64,000 bases of DNA from Phycisphaerales bacterium (GCA_029260395.1 JAJDDJ010000009.1:1-64000), one strand, 5' to 3'; shown: positions 17,531-27,005, counted from the first letter of the stretch. Notes: generated from the sequence alone by a model not told the origin. Translations and numbers: made by a program.

Positions 17531-19837
17531 ATGCAACGCAAGGGATGGCTTCGCCTCGCAGCGGGGTTGATGACACTGGGAGCGCTCGGCGCTCCCGCGA
17601 GCGGCTTTGATGTGGATCCGGCTGAAGCGTTCGAGGTGCTCGTCACCGAGCCGCTGCACCTGGACAACCTGCCCCTGACCCCCGATCAGCCGTTCGAGAT
17701 TGACGTGGTGATCGAGGGCGAGGCCCACACCTTGCTCCTCGGGGCCTGGAGCCTGCGCTCAGACAAGTTCCGAGTGCTGACCATTGGCGACGACGGCATC
17801 CCGACGCCTTACGCGATCGGTGCCCCTCTGACCGTTCGCGGCGGCTCGTTGCAAGACCCGACGATCATCGTTGCTGGCTCGCTGTTGCCCGAAGGCCTGA
17901 AGGTCGTCGTAACGCGTATGGATGCTGATCAGGTGACCTGGGGCATCGAGCCGATGTTGTCGGTCGATCCCACGGCCGACCGCGCTCACCACGTGATCTA
18001 CCGGACGGACGAGAGCTTGGCGACAGGCCTTTGTGGGAACGACCCCAACGCCGCTGACCATCAGCATGAGCATGAAGGCGATCAGGGAGAGGTCAACGGC
18101 CGCACGCTGCTGCTCACCGAGATCGCGCATGACGCGGACTTCCAGTTCTACCAGCTCAACGGCTCAAGCGAGCCCAACACCGTCAATGACATCGAGAACG
18201 TGATGGCAACGGTCACCGCGATCTACGAGCGCGATGCCGGGGTCACATACGAAGCGACGGACATTCTCATCCGTACATCGTCGGGCACTAACCCCTACAC
18301 CTCGAACGATGCGTCGACGCTCCTCAACCAATTTCGATCGCATTGGCTTACCAACCATGGAGCGATCGCTCGCGACACGGCCCACCTCTGGACCGGCCGT
18401 ACTGTCAATGGCTCGACCATCGGCATCGCGTTCACGATCGGCGGCATCTGCTCCACCTCGTCGTACTGCCTGAGCCAGTCGCGGTTCACGGGCAACTTCG
18501 CATCGCGCGTGGCTCTGACGGCCCACGAAATCGGCCACCTCTACGGCGCGTGGCACTGCAACCAGAACCCCAACGTCTCGAGCCCCTGCAACATCATGTG
18601 CTCGGGACTCGGCGGATGCAACGGTGTCGGCCTGCCCAACTTCGGGCCGCAGAGCATCGACTTCATCACCGCGCACGCCGCCACGCGCAACTGCCTCGAG
18701 GAAATCCCCGAGAATCTTGTCGTGCCGATCGTCGATAACTTCGACGGCGCAAGTCCGTTCGACCCGTTCATCTGGGAGTCCGGGAGCGCGGCCGGCGGCA
18801 CCACCTTGGCCGCATTCGAACCCAGCGGCGACCGGTCCATGACGCTCTTTGGGGTTGGCAACGTGAGCTCGGTCTCGGCGACGTTCGGCGGCCCCGACCC
18901 GATCTTCGTTGGCCTGTGGGGCGCTGCCAACAACGTCAACCCCGGTCAACCCGTGCTTTTCGAGTACTTCGACTTCGGCTCGGGTCAGTTCGAGGAACTC
19001 ATCAGGTTCGAGGCCACCGAGAACGGCCAAGTTGACACTCTGTTCGAGTACAAAGTTGCTCAGCTCCCCGCCTCGGCCAACGGTGGCGACGCACGTTTCC
19101 GTCTCCGGTCCACGGGAGGCTCGCAGTGGTTCATCGATTCGATGCGCATCGGCGATGTCGTGCTCTCGGGTATGCCCTTTATCGATCCGATCCTTGGCGA
19201 TGAACTCTCGGCGGCTCACTGGCAGCTCCCGACGCTCGCCGACGCTTCGGGCGGGCAGATGGAGCTGTCCATCTTCGATTCCATCCTCTCGCAGCCGATC
19301 CAAGGCGACTACTGGCTCAACGACTCGCGGCCCATGTTCTTGAGTCTTGATATTCAGCAGTCGGGCTTGCCCGCTGGCATGAACTTCATCGCCGAGGTTT
19401 CAGACGGCGGCGCCGGCTGGACGGAGCTCCTGAACGTCACCGCGGGTGGCGCAGGCTCCGCGGGTCCCGAGACCCTGCAGGCTCCGATTCCGCTGCCCTC
19501 GCAGACCAACGGCATGCAGATCCGTCTACGCACCGCGGGCACGGTCGGCGTCGGGGTGTTCTACAGCGTCGACAACGTGCAGGTCGGCGACGAGGTCCTC
19601 GTCGTGCCCCCGGCGTGTACGGGCGACATCGCCGACGACTTCGGTTCGCTCGGATCTGACGGCATGGTCAGCTTCGGCGACTTCCTCGCTCTGCTCGGCC
19701 TCATCGGTCCTTGCCCCGGCGGCACGCCGGGCTGCACGGGCGACATCGCCGACGACTTTGGTTCGCTCGGATCTGACGGCATGGTCAGCTTCGGCGACTT
19801 CCTCGCCCTGCTTGGCCTGATCGGTCCCTGCCCGTAA
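17531..19837 (+). CDS. Secreted metzincin zinc metalloprotease with two dockerin-like C-terminal repeats
   Basis: The 768-residue precursor has a signal peptide (MQRKGWLRLAAGLMTLGALG, then APASG). The catalytic motif HEIGHLYGAWH (about residues 331-341) fits HExxHxxGxxH of metzincins, with CNIMCSG as the Met-turn, so it is probably a reprolysin-like (M12B) protease that cuts extracellular protein. Two beta-rich modules follow. The last 74 residues are two near-identical 39-residue units ending LIGPCP, related to dockerin-like cell-surface tags of planctomycetes. CGGAGGTACGGG places a strong ribosome site before ATG 17531, unlike the leaderless neighbours. A strong terminator follows the stop. 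Confidence 0.88.
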   Translation: MQRKGWLRLAAGLMTLGALGAPASGFDVDPAEAFEVLVTEPLHLDNLPLTPDQPFEIDVVIEGEAHTLLLGAWSLRSDKFRVLTIGDDGIPTPYAIGAPLTVRGGSLQDPTIIVAGSLLPEGLKVVVTRMDADQVTWGIEPMLSVDPTADRAHHVIYRTDESLATGLCGNDPNAADHQHEHEGDQGEVNGRTLLLTEIAHDADFQFYQLNGSSEPNTVNDIENVMATVTAIYERDAGVTYEATDILIRTSSGTNPYTSNDASTLLNQFRSHWLTNHGAIARDTAHLWTGRTVNGSTIGIAFTIGGICSTSSYCLSQSRFTGNFASRVALTAHEIGHLYGAWHCNQNPNVSSPCNIMCSGLGGCNGVGLPNFGPQSIDFITAHAATRNCLEEIPENLVVPIVDNFDGASPFDPFIWESGSAAGGTTLAAFEPSGDRSMTLFGVGNVSSVSATFGGPDPIFVGLWGAANNVNPGQPVLFEYFDFGSGQFEELIRFEATENGQVDTLFEYKVAQLPASANGGDARFRLRSTGGSQWFIDSMRIGDVVLSGMPFIDPILGDELSAAHWQLPTLADASGGQMELSIFDSILSQPIQGDYWLNDSRPMFLSLDIQQSGLPAGMNFIAEVSDGGAGWTELLNVTAGGAGSAGPETLQAPIPLPSQTNGMQIRLRTAGTVGVGVFYSVDNVQVGDEVLVVPPACTGDIADDFGSLGSDGMVSFGDFLALLGLIGPCPGGTPGCTGDIADDFGSLGSDGMVSFGDFLALLGLIGPCP
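19616..19837 (+). repeat. Tandem dockerin-like repeat (2 x 39 residues)
   Basis: Two 117-bp units start at 19616 and 19733. Each encodes CTGDIADDFGSL, GMVSFGDF and LIGPCP. The second unit is nearly identical at DNA level to the last unit of the gene at 45228-46010, about 26 kb away, so the module spreads or is homogenised by recombination. Confidence 0.9.
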
Positions 19838-19863
19838 GCCAAGTCCACAGCGTTCACGCTCCG

Positions 19864-19894
19864 CGCCCCGGCCAACATTGGCCGGGGCGTTTTT
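19864..19894 (+). terminator. Rho-independent terminator
   Basis: A perfect ten-base-pair stem, CGCCCCGGCC and GGCCGGGGCG around AACATT, is followed by TTTTT. It terminates the metalloprotease transcript. Confidence 0.93.
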
Positions 19895-19919
19895 CTGCGC
19901 CCAGTGCGCAGGCTGGCCG

Positions 19920-19931
19920 TACCGTTGGGTG
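19920..19931 (+). promoter_or_regulatory. Leaderless-type -10 element (TACCGT)
   Basis: TACCGT at 19920-19925 lies six bases before ATG 19932, downstream of a terminator. No Shine-Dalgarno sequence is seen. Confidence 0.55.
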
Positions 19932-21746
19932 ATGCACGCACGATGGTTGATCGCGATGCTTGTTCTCGGCTGGCTGTCCTTCATCGCCGCTGGGCAATCG
20001 GCCGAACTTGATCTCGATCTCGGCTGGGACCGCGGCCGCTTCGCCGTGGCAGACCCGGCCGCGGCTCGCTCTGCAGCGTCGCGCATCGGCATCGATCTGG
20101 CCGACAAACAGGGTCACATCCCGCAACCAACCTCGGGCTATGCGCTTACGAGCGACGTGGTCATCGTTGCCGATGACGGGGAGTGGCGAGCCGGTCTCGA
20201 CCCGCAGCCGGTCCGTGTTGGCGGCCTCGATCGCGTGTGGGTCATCGCCGCGCCCTCGATCCAAGAGGCCAGCCTGCTCGCCTCGGAGCTTGCCCAGCTA
20301 GACAGTATCGAGGCCGCGTTCTTGAACGCTGCCCCGCCTTGGTCCGAGCGGAGCTCGCAAGCGGTGATGGCGGACGACGACCCGATGTTCGACCGCCAGT
20401 GGACGCTGCGCAACGCGGCCTATCCGGGTGCCGATGCGCGCATCGCCGAGGCCTGGGCCAAAGACGTGAGCGGCGAAGGCGTGGTCATCGGTCTGCTTGA
20501 GAAGCCCATCGATACAGCCCACCCGGATCTCGCAAGCCGGTTCGATGCAGAGCTGTCGATGCCGATCGGCGATGCACCGCCCGATCAACACAGCACAGCC
20601 GTCGCGGGCATCGCGGTCGCAGCACGCAACGGCGTTGGCATGGTCGGCGCTGCTCCGGGCGCGCGACTCGCCACCATGCCCGCGGGCACCACGCTCGACA
20701 CCATCGCCGCCTTGTTGCATGAACGAGACCGCATCCCCATCAAGCTCGGCACGTGGGGCCGGTCCGACCGCCACCGTCTCTCGCATCTCGGCCCAGCGAC
20801 CCGCGAGGCGTTGGCCGAAGCTTCCAAGACCACCGCGATCGTCTGGGCTGCGGGCAACGGCGGGCCCAGCGACCGGCTCGACCACGATGCGTTCGCCTCC
20901 AGCGCTTTCGTGCTGCCGATTACGGCGGTTGGGGATCTGGATCTGCGGGCTACTTATGGCGAGCCGGGGTCGGCGCAGCTCATCAGCGCGCACTCCAGCG
21001 GCAACGCCCGCTCGGTCGTCGCCACGCTGCCGGGTGGTGAATGGACCACGCGGTTCGGCGGCACCAGTGCCGCTGCTCCGCTTGCAGCAGGTGCCATCGC
21101 TCTCGCGCTCGAGGCCAACCCAGCGCTCACGCCCCGCGACATCGAGTACCTGCTTGTGCGCTCGGCTCGGGTGCTCGATGAGCGAAGCGGCGTCTGGCTC
21201 GAGAACGCAGCAGGCACCAAGCACAGCGACCTGCATGGCTTCGGCGCCGTCAACGCCGCCGCCATGGTCGAGATGGCACGCGACTGGCAGCCAATCGGTG
21301 AACTCATCGAATGGTCGTCGGGCGTGCGCGACATGGCCTCGCTGCTCCCCGAGCCGGTGTTGCGAGAACTGATGCCCGAATCGCATCTCAGGGCGAGCCG
21401 TGACCGGGACTCCGGGTTCGCGCTCCGCTGGGTCGAGCAGCAGATCGCAGGGCCCGAAGGGCTCATCGTCGAACACATCGAGGTCCTGCTGAGCGTGCGG
21501 TCGACGCACATCGGTGATCTCCAGATCGAACTCATCTCGCCCGGCGGCACGGTCTCGCTGCTTGCTTCGCCCAGGCCCGACCCGCAAGACGACCTCCGCA
21601 GCCGGGCCTTTCTCTCTCGCAAGCACTGGGGCGAAGGCTCGGCCGGCGCGTGGACCGTCCGCATCGCCGACGCCCAGCCGGGAGATGTGGCCCTATGGCA
21701 GACTGTCGAGCTACGCATCACCGGTACGCAGAAGGCCGAACCGTGA
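19932..21746 (+). CDS. Secreted subtilase (S8) with C-terminal P/Homo-B domain and Asp-to-Glu change in the triad
   Basis: The 604-residue precursor has a signal peptide (MHARWLIAMLVLGWLSFIAA). The subtilase domain shows HSTAVAGI for the catalytic His, AAGNGGP for the oxyanion Asn and GTSAAAP for the catalytic Ser. At the first triad position the usual Asp is replaced: the segment reads LLEKPIDTAHPDL, with Glu where Asp is expected before the HPDL landmark. The last about 120 residues (from RWVEQQIAGP to VELRITG) form a proprotein-convertase P domain, as in kexins. The protein is probably exported; the Glu variant may have reduced or altered activity. The stop overlaps the GTG of the prenyltransferase gene. 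Confidence 0.88.
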   Translation: MHARWLIAMLVLGWLSFIAAGQSAELDLDLGWDRGRFAVADPAAARSAASRIGIDLADKQGHIPQPTSGYALTSDVVIVADDGEWRAGLDPQPVRVGGLDRVWVIAAPSIQEASLLASELAQLDSIEAAFLNAAPPWSERSSQAVMADDDPMFDRQWTLRNAAYPGADARIAEAWAKDVSGEGVVIGLLEKPIDTAHPDLASRFDAELSMPIGDAPPDQHSTAVAGIAVAARNGVGMVGAAPGARLATMPAGTTLDTIAALLHERDRIPIKLGTWGRSDRHRLSHLGPATREALAEASKTTAIVWAAGNGGPSDRLDHDAFASSAFVLPITAVGDLDLRATYGEPGSAQLISAHSSGNARSVVATLPGGEWTTRFGGTSAAAPLAAGAIALALEANPALTPRDIEYLLVRSARVLDERSGVWLENAAGTKHSDLHGFGAVNAAAMVEMARDWQPIGELIEWSSGVRDMASLLPEPVLRELMPESHLRASRDRDSGFALRWVEQQIAGPEGLIVEHIEVLLSVRSTHIGDLQIELISPGGTVSLLASPRPDPQDDLRSRAFLSRKHWGEGSAGAWTVRIADAQPGDVALWQTVELRITGTQKAEP

Positions 21747-22636
21747 ACGCTGCGAGTTGGACGCGTTCGGCGGCGCTTATCACGCGCGACATCAAGCTTG
21801 CGCACACCGTCTTCGCGATGCCGTTCGCGCTGCTCGGGGCCGCGATCGGCTGGTCGCTGACACCTGATGCCTTGCGCACGCCCGCGAGAGCTGCGGGCCA
21901 GTTCACGCTGGTGGTGGCCTGCACCGTCGCAGCCCGCACCTGGGCGATGGTCGTCAACCGAATGGCCGACCGGACCATCGATGCAGCGAACCCACGCACC
22001 CGCAAACGCGCCTTCGCATCGGGCGATGTGGCTACTCGCTCGGGCTTGGTCGCGCTGGCCGTCAGCGCCGCAGTGTTCATGGTTTCGTGCGCCATGTTCG
22101 GCGTTCTCTTCGGCAACTGGTGGCCCGCCGCGCTGGGCGCTCCCGTGCTTGGCTGGGTCGGGCTGTACTCGTTCACCAAGCGTTGGACCTGGCTGTGCCA
22201 CATGTATCTGGGCAGCGCGCTAGCGGTCAGCCCGCTCGCGGCGGCGCTGGCGGCGCCCGGCTTGTGGTGGATCGCGGCGATGGTGCTGTGCTGGGTCGCG
22301 GGGTTCGACGTTATCTACTCGCTGCAGGACCTGGACTTTGATCGGGGCGCTGGCCTGCGGAGCGTGCCGGCCCGGTTCGGCTGGCGGGGCGCTGTCGCGC
22401 TCAGCCGTGGCCTCCACCTGCTGAGCCTTGCGGCTCTTGTGGTGGCGCTTGTCATGGAGCCGTTGTTCGGTGTGCTCACCGCTGCAGGGGTCGTGGTGGT
22501 GGCCGTGGTGCTGGTCGCCGAGCATCTTGTGCTCGCAAGACGGGGCAAAGAGGGCATACCGATGGCGTTCTTCACGCTCAACGGCGTCGTCAGCCTCGTC
22601 CTCTGCACGGCCTGCGCGATCGACGTGCTCACCTGA
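21743..22636 (+). CDS. UbiA-family prenyltransferase (MqnP/UbiA-like)
   Basis: The 297-residue integral membrane protein with about eight spans attaches a polyprenyl chain to an aromatic quinone precursor. The two Asp-rich motifs are NRMADRTID (about residue 72-80) and DLDFDRGAG (about 196-204), which bind the prenyl diphosphate through magnesium. Members close to this sequence serve 4-hydroxybenzoate or, in planctomycetes using the futalosine route, menaquinone precursors; the exact substrate cannot be decided. The GTG start overlaps the previous stop in a GTGA arrangement, so it is coupled to the subtilase gene although no functional link is evident. Confidence 0.87.
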   Translation: MNAASWTRSAALITRDIKLAHTVFAMPFALLGAAIGWSLTPDALRTPARAAGQFTLVVACTVAARTWAMVVNRMADRTIDAANPRTRKRAFASGDVATRSGLVALAVSAAVFMVSCAMFGVLFGNWWPAALGAPVLGWVGLYSFTKRWTWLCHMYLGSALAVSPLAAALAAPGLWWIAAMVLCWVAGFDVIYSLQDLDFDRGAGLRSVPARFGWRGAVALSRGLHLLSLAALVVALVMEPLFGVLTAAGVVVVAVVLVAEHLVLARRGKEGIPMAFFTLNGVVSLVLCTACAIDVLT

Positions 22637-22717
22637 CGGGCGGCGAGCTGGCAGACAAACCGTGGCCAATCGCGGGTGCCTGTTGACCGGCCGCGATCAA
22701 ACCCGACAATACACCCG

Positions 22718-23305
22718 ATGGCCACACACGAAGACACCCCGAGCCCCTCGGCCCTGCACGAGGCACAAGACCGGTTCATCGCGGTCTGGGGCCAGATGGG
22801 CAGCAGCTGGGGCATCAGCCGAACCATGGCCGAGGTCCACGCGCTGCTGTTCATCACGGGCGAGGCGCTGTGTACCGACGACGTGATGGATCGGCTCGAG
22901 ATCTCGCGCGGTAACGCGTCCATGACCCTGCGCGCCCTCGTCGAGTGGGCGGTCATCAGCCGCGAGCACCGGCGCGGCGATCGCAAGGAGTACTTTGTCG
23001 CCGAGCAGGACATCTGGACCATGTTCCGCGCGATCCTGCGCGAGCGCCTCAAACGCGAGGTCGATCCGCTTGTTATCTCGCTCTACGAGATCCGTTCCAT
23101 GACCGAAGACGGCCAGGCCAAGCAGTCACCGCGCGAGAACCAGGACCAGCTCGATGCGCACCACGATCGCGTCGATGAGCTGCTGACGTTCCTCACCATG
23201 ATCGAACGGCTCGGGCAGAAGTTCGTCAGCCCCAGCGGCAGCGGGCTGCAGGCCGCGGCCAAGATGCTCGCAGCGACTGCGGGGCTGGGTGCAAGGAAGA
23301 ACTGA
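22718..23305 (+). CDS. GbsR/MarR-family transcriptional regulator
   Basis: The 195-residue protein contains a winged helix-turn-helix: AEVHALLFITGEALCTDDVM, then RLEISRGNASMTLRALVEW and the wing HRRGDRKEYFV. This matches the GbsR group (choline/osmolyte-responsive repressors in Bacillus), which recognise DNA as dimers through the C-terminal helices. Possible targets and ligand are unknown; no adjacent osmolyte transporter is seen. It ends 11 bases from the convergent secreted-protein gene. Confidence 0.85.
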   Translation: MATHEDTPSPSALHEAQDRFIAVWGQMGSSWGISRTMAEVHALLFITGEALCTDDVMDRLEISRGNASMTLRALVEWAVISREHRRGDRKEYFVAEQDIWTMFRAILRERLKREVDPLVISLYEIRSMTEDGQAKQSPRENQDQLDAHHDRVDELLTFLTMIERLGQKFVSPSGSGLQAAAKMLAATAGLGARKN

Positions 23306-23316
23306 GCGACAGAGAG

Positions 23317-24564
23317 CTACCGCCCAGCTTGCTTCTGGAGCGCTTCTCGCAAGCTGTCCAGACGCTCGCGATAGGCCAGTTCTCCTCGTACAACGCTAAG
23401 GCCGAACGTCTCGAGGATGATGCGGCCAAGCTGCGTTGGCTCTGCGAACGCTTGTTGGCGAGCCGCCTCAAGGGCAACGAGATCGCCGGCTTGCCATGCA
23501 GCATCGATCTGGTCAATAGCCTCCGCCAGTCTGTCCAGCGCATGCCGGAGAGCGGCGTGGTCGATCTCGGCTCGGTCCGTCAGGGTGGGCTTCGTGACAC
23601 AGGTAGCAAACGAGTCTCCGATCTCGAACCCGGCGTGAACGGGCTTGGGCACGCCGTCGGCATCCACGAGTGCCCGCTGCTTGATTCGGAGCACCGGGTC
23701 ACGGAACTGGTGGAGAACCGCTGGGTCGGGCGTGAGCTTCGCTCTCGCCGCGCGGTGCCGCCAGTATCGATCAACGCCGTCTGGCGACAGAAGGGCGTCT
23801 CGCCAAACACCGAGTCGCATTCGGTGGTCATGAACCCACGCTTGGCGATAGCCGTACAGGTCGTCCGATTCGAGTCGGTCGAGCGCATCGAGGACCGTTA
23901 GAGCGGGGGCTTCTTTCAGCTGCCAGACCGCTTGCGCAAAGGCACTGTCATCTCGTTCATTGAGGACTATGTCGAGCAGGCCAGCCGACGTGAGCGAAGC
24001 TCTGACATCTTCTTGCTCGGCGAGGTGATCGGCCAAGCCGACGATGCCCGCGACACACTCGGCGTATCGCTGGTAGTCGGGTGTGAACCTGAATGGGTCG
24101 AGCTCGAGTGGTTTGGGGAGGTGCTGGTAGAGCGCCACCGTGGCCCCTGCCTTGAGCCACCGTGCTGATGTGCGAAACTGCCCGTGGATCGGGGAGTAGG
24201 GAGCTTCTCTGGCCGCTACGGGATCGCCCGCGTGCGGGACAAGTCGGCCAGCATCGGGATGGCGGGCAAGCTCGTTGATCGCGTCGATAATGAACGCGCG
24301 GTCGATCACAAGGTCGCGGACCTCCAACGCGTGCGCAGCGTGAGCGAGTGGCTCGTCGGCAATCTCAAGGCGCCCATCGACGACATCGAGTTGGGTTGCA
24401 GCGAAGATTGGGCCGTGTGGCGCGATGTCCACTAGCGCTGACCGCGGGTTGAACTGCGGGTGCGCAAACACCGCGTTGTACTCCTCCAGCAGCGCGGCAT
24501 CCTGCCCCGGACTCTCGGAGGCGACAACGAGGGCGAGCACGACAACCAGGAGCTTGACAGCCAT
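23317..24564 (-). CDS. Uncharacterised secreted protein
   Basis: No family is recognised. The 415-residue product has a signal peptide (MAVKLLVVVLALVVASESPG) ending before QDAALL, and then an alpha-helical, charged region without membrane spans. Regularly spaced Leu/Ala and Asp/Glu suggest helical repeats. The ATG at 24564 follows a GTG at 24567; TAAGAT lies five bases before the latter region, so the start is fixed within one codon. Its neighbours give no functional hint. Confidence 0.65.
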   Translation of the reverse strand: MAVKLLVVVLALVVASESPGQDAALLEEYNAVFAHPQFNPRSALVDIAPHGPIFAATQLDVVDGRLEIADEPLAHAAHALEVRDLVIDRAFIIDAINELARHPDAGRLVPHAGDPVAAREAPYSPIHGQFRTSARWLKAGATVALYQHLPKPLELDPFRFTPDYQRYAECVAGIVGLADHLAEQEDVRASLTSAGLLDIVLNERDDSAFAQAVWQLKEAPALTVLDALDRLESDDLYGYRQAWVHDHRMRLGVWRDALLSPDGVDRYWRHRAARAKLTPDPAVLHQFRDPVLRIKQRALVDADGVPKPVHAGFEIGDSFATCVTKPTLTDRAEIDHAALRHALDRLAEAIDQIDAAWQAGDLVALEAARQQAFAEPTQLGRIILETFGLSVVRGELAYRERLDSLREALQKQAGR

Positions 24565-24575
24565 CACCGATCTTA
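24565..24575 (-). promoter_or_regulatory. Leaderless-type -10 element (TAAGAT)
   Basis: TAAGAT at 24575-24570 is followed by five bases and ATG at 24564. There is no ribosome site. Confidence 0.4.
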
Positions 24576-24645
24576 TTGTGATCTCAGCTCGCTGGTTTCC
24601 GCCTGCGTTTGCGGCCTGCCAGGCCCTTGGGCGCGACTGGAAAGC

Positions 24646-25878
24646 TCAGCCGATCATCCCAACCGACTTCAGCCCCCGCTCGAACTGGTCCCACCGTTGC
24701 TCGATCTCGCCGGTAAACCCGATGCTGACTCGCACCAGCCCGGGCAAGATGCCCGCCTCGCGCATCGCGTCCTCGCTCATCTCGCTTGAAGTGGAACTCG
24801 CCGAGCACGACATCAGCGTATCGAAGTACCCGAGGCTCACCGCCATGTACCCGAAGCCCTCTTTGTTCTGGAGGTACTCCATGAAGCTGAACGCCCGTTC
24901 GGTGGTGCCGAGGTCCAGTGTGAGCATGCCGCCGAAGCCGTAGCCCGGGTTCGATAGCGCGGCCAGCCTCTCTCGCTGCGCAGAGGATTCGAGCCCCGGG
25001 TACTCGACGGGCAGGCCCCGCTCGCTGAGCCGATCGGCGAAGATCTGGGCGCGCCGGGCGTGCTCCTTCACCCGCAGCGGCAGGTGCGGCAAACGCATCG
25101 AGATCGCAAACGCCGTCTGCGGGTCCATCGTCGGGCCCATCAGCATGAGCGAGCCGAGCTTGAGGTCCATCAGGCCCGAGACGAATTCCTTGCTGCCGCA
25201 GATCACGCCCGCGATGATGTCGCTCGCGCCGTTGATGTACTTGGTCAGGCTGTGGACGACCACGTCTGCACCGTGGTTGGCGGGCGAGATCATCAGCGGG
25301 CTGAACGTGTTGTCGACCACCAGCGCCGCGCCGCGAGCGTGCGCGATCCGTGCGATGGCGGGCAGGTTCGTTACTTTGAGCGTCGGGTTGGACACGCTCT
25401 CGGCGAACACGACCGTGGTCCGCTCGGTCATCGCGGCTTCGACGGCATCGGCGTCCGTGATGTCCACGAACGTCGCGGTCACGCCCGTGCGCGCCGGGAA
25501 GAAATCATTGAGCAGCGCGAACGTCCCGCCGTAGATCGTGTTCGCGGCCACGATGTGGTCGCCGGGCTCGCACAGCTGCATCAAGGTGCACGCGATCGCC
25601 GCCAGCCCGCTAGCGCAGGGGTAGGCGGCCTGCGTGCCCTCCATCGCGGCAAGCGACCGGCCCAGCGCGTAGACCGTGGGGTTGAAGTGCCGCCCGTAGA
25701 GATAGCACCCGCCCTGATCGGGCCCGGCGTGTCCCTGAAAGATCTCGGGCATGGTGCGGGCGTCCATGACGGTGAAGGTCGTGGAGGCCTCGATGGACAT
25801 GTTGACGCCGCCGTGCTCGCCGAACTCGTGGCGAGCGTCGGCCATCGCGCGGACAGGGTCGAATGGGGCAGCGCTCAT
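24646..25878 (-). CDS. Trans-sulfuration-type PLP enzyme (methionine gamma-lyase / O-acetylhomoserine lyase-like)
   Basis: The 410-residue protein belongs to the Cys/Met metabolism PLP family. YGRHFNPTVYALGRSLAAME resembles the substrate/cofactor loop, VVDNTFSPL carries the Asp holding the pyridine nitrogen, and HSLTKYINGASD contains the Schiff-base Lys. Such enzymes cleave or build sulfur amino acids such as methionine or homocysteine. The long N-terminus and the C-terminal region (YFDTLMSCSASSTSSEM) match the planctomycete branch; exact substrate cannot be settled. The start is ATG 25878 rather than upstream in-frame codons, which lack family similarity. Confidence 0.82.
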   Translation of the reverse strand: MSAAPFDPVRAMADARHEFGEHGGVNMSIEASTTFTVMDARTMPEIFQGHAGPDQGGCYLYGRHFNPTVYALGRSLAAMEGTQAAYPCASGLAAIACTLMQLCEPGDHIVAANTIYGGTFALLNDFFPARTGVTATFVDITDADAVEAAMTERTTVVFAESVSNPTLKVTNLPAIARIAHARGAALVVDNTFSPLMISPANHGADVVVHSLTKYINGASDIIAGVICGSKEFVSGLMDLKLGSLMLMGPTMDPQTAFAISMRLPHLPLRVKEHARRAQIFADRLSERGLPVEYPGLESSAQRERLAALSNPGYGFGGMLTLDLGTTERAFSFMEYLQNKEGFGYMAVSLGYFDTLMSCSASSTSSEMSEDAMREAGILPGLVRVSIGFTGEIEQRWDQFERGLKSVGMIG

Positions 25879-25973
25879 GCCCGGGTTATCGGCTGGAAGA
25901 GCGGGTGAGTTGAGGGCCCTTCCGCGACACGCCGATCTGGCCGCAGAGCGATGCAAGCTCGCCAAGCCACGCG

Positions 25974-27005
25974 TTAGTCCGCAGGCTTGCGGAGCGCGGT
26001 CCACACCGCCCATGTGCTTGAGCGGGTCTCCTCAAGATCGTTGCCCGAGATGCGTGCGAGCCAGTCCACGCCTGCCGGGTCGGGCTCGTTCCAGTGCACG
26101 ACTTCGAATCCGACCTGTTCGACGAGTGATCGCTCAAAGGGGAACCGCCCATCGCTCCACGGCACCCAGCCTTCTTCGCCCTCGGCGACCTCAATCGGAT
26201 TCAGGTTGTACACGACGAACAGGCCGCCCGGCTTGAGACGCTCGAACACCGCACGGCAGAAAACCCCGTCGCTCACGCCGAGATCGATCAGCGGGTCCAT
26301 CGAGTCGCGGAACGCTCGCTTCGGCTTGATGTACCCGCGCTTGAGGGTGTTGCGAGAAAGAAGCAGATCCAGTTCTCCGGGGACGCGAGCCGCGACTTCG
26401 CCCGGGAACAGGCCGTAGACCAGATCGAGTTGCCCCGGCGGCCCATCGCCGCAGGGCTCGATGGCGCCGGTGTCGTCGGGCCGAGAGTAAAGCAGTTCCG
26501 TTACCGCATCGACCTCGATACCCGTCACGTGCGCGCCCATCGATGCGAGCATGCGGAGTTGGCCGATCCCGCCAAACCCGAGGTCAACGAGGCGCGCACC
26601 GTTCGCGCTCTCAAGGCCGATGCCTGCAATCAAGTCGAGCGTGTGCGCATAGTGCAGCGGGGACCCGTAGCGAGTGAAGTAGTAGTAGCGCTCGTCGAGT
26701 TCGAGTGGCTCATAGCCCTCACGATCCGCTTCGCCGAGCAAGTCGAAGGCGGTAGCGTCGATGGCGATGCGATCGCTGCGCCGGTAGTGGACCGTCATGG
26801 GCGCACGCTTCGGCAGGCACTCGGCAGAATCCACGAACTGCCTGGCGAGCGGGGATGTGAGCGCATCACGAATCGCGCCGAGATCGTCCACCGCCTCCAC
26901 GACCGCGTTGGCAGCGGGCTGGGGCGTCTCTTGCGCCGTTGGAGACTGGCCTGCCGCTTGCGAAGCGATTGCGAGACCGACGACAGCGATGCAGGTCCTG
27001 AGCAT
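25974..27005 (-). CDS. Exported SAM-methyltransferase-fold protein
   Basis: The 343-residue protein combines a signal peptide (MLRTCIAVVGLAIASQAAGQ, cleaved near AAG-QSP) with a class I methyltransferase fold: RLVDLGFGGIGQLRML (about 150-165) for SAM binding, VTGIEVDAV for the acidic strand end, LDLLLSRNTLKRG and GGLFVVYNLNP (about 270). Because SAM is not normally available outside the cytoplasm, an exported version would be atypical, so either the signal is not cleaved, the protein uses another ligand, or it has lost activity. It precedes the PLP enzyme on the same strand and follows nuoF after 45 bases. Confidence 0.65.
   Translation of the reverse strand: MLRTCIAVVGLAIASQAAGQSPTAQETPQPAANAVVEAVDDLGAIRDALTSPLARQFVDSAECLPKRAPMTVHYRRSDRIAIDATAFDLLGEADREGYEPLELDERYYYFTRYGSPLHYAHTLDLIAGIGLESANGARLVDLGFGGIGQLRMLASMGAHVTGIEVDAVTELLYSRPDDTGAIEPCGDGPPGQLDLVYGLFPGEVAARVPGELDLLLSRNTLKRGYIKPKRAFRDSMDPLIDLGVSDGVFCRAVFERLKPGGLFVVYNLNPIEVAEGEEGWVPWSDGRFPFERSLVEQVGFEVVHWNEPDPAGVDWLARISGNDLEETRSSTWAVWTALRKPAD

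Noticed and set aside
19616-19837. CRISPR-like direct repeats
   Set aside because: The two units are translated in frame as dockerin-like repeats with no spacers between them.
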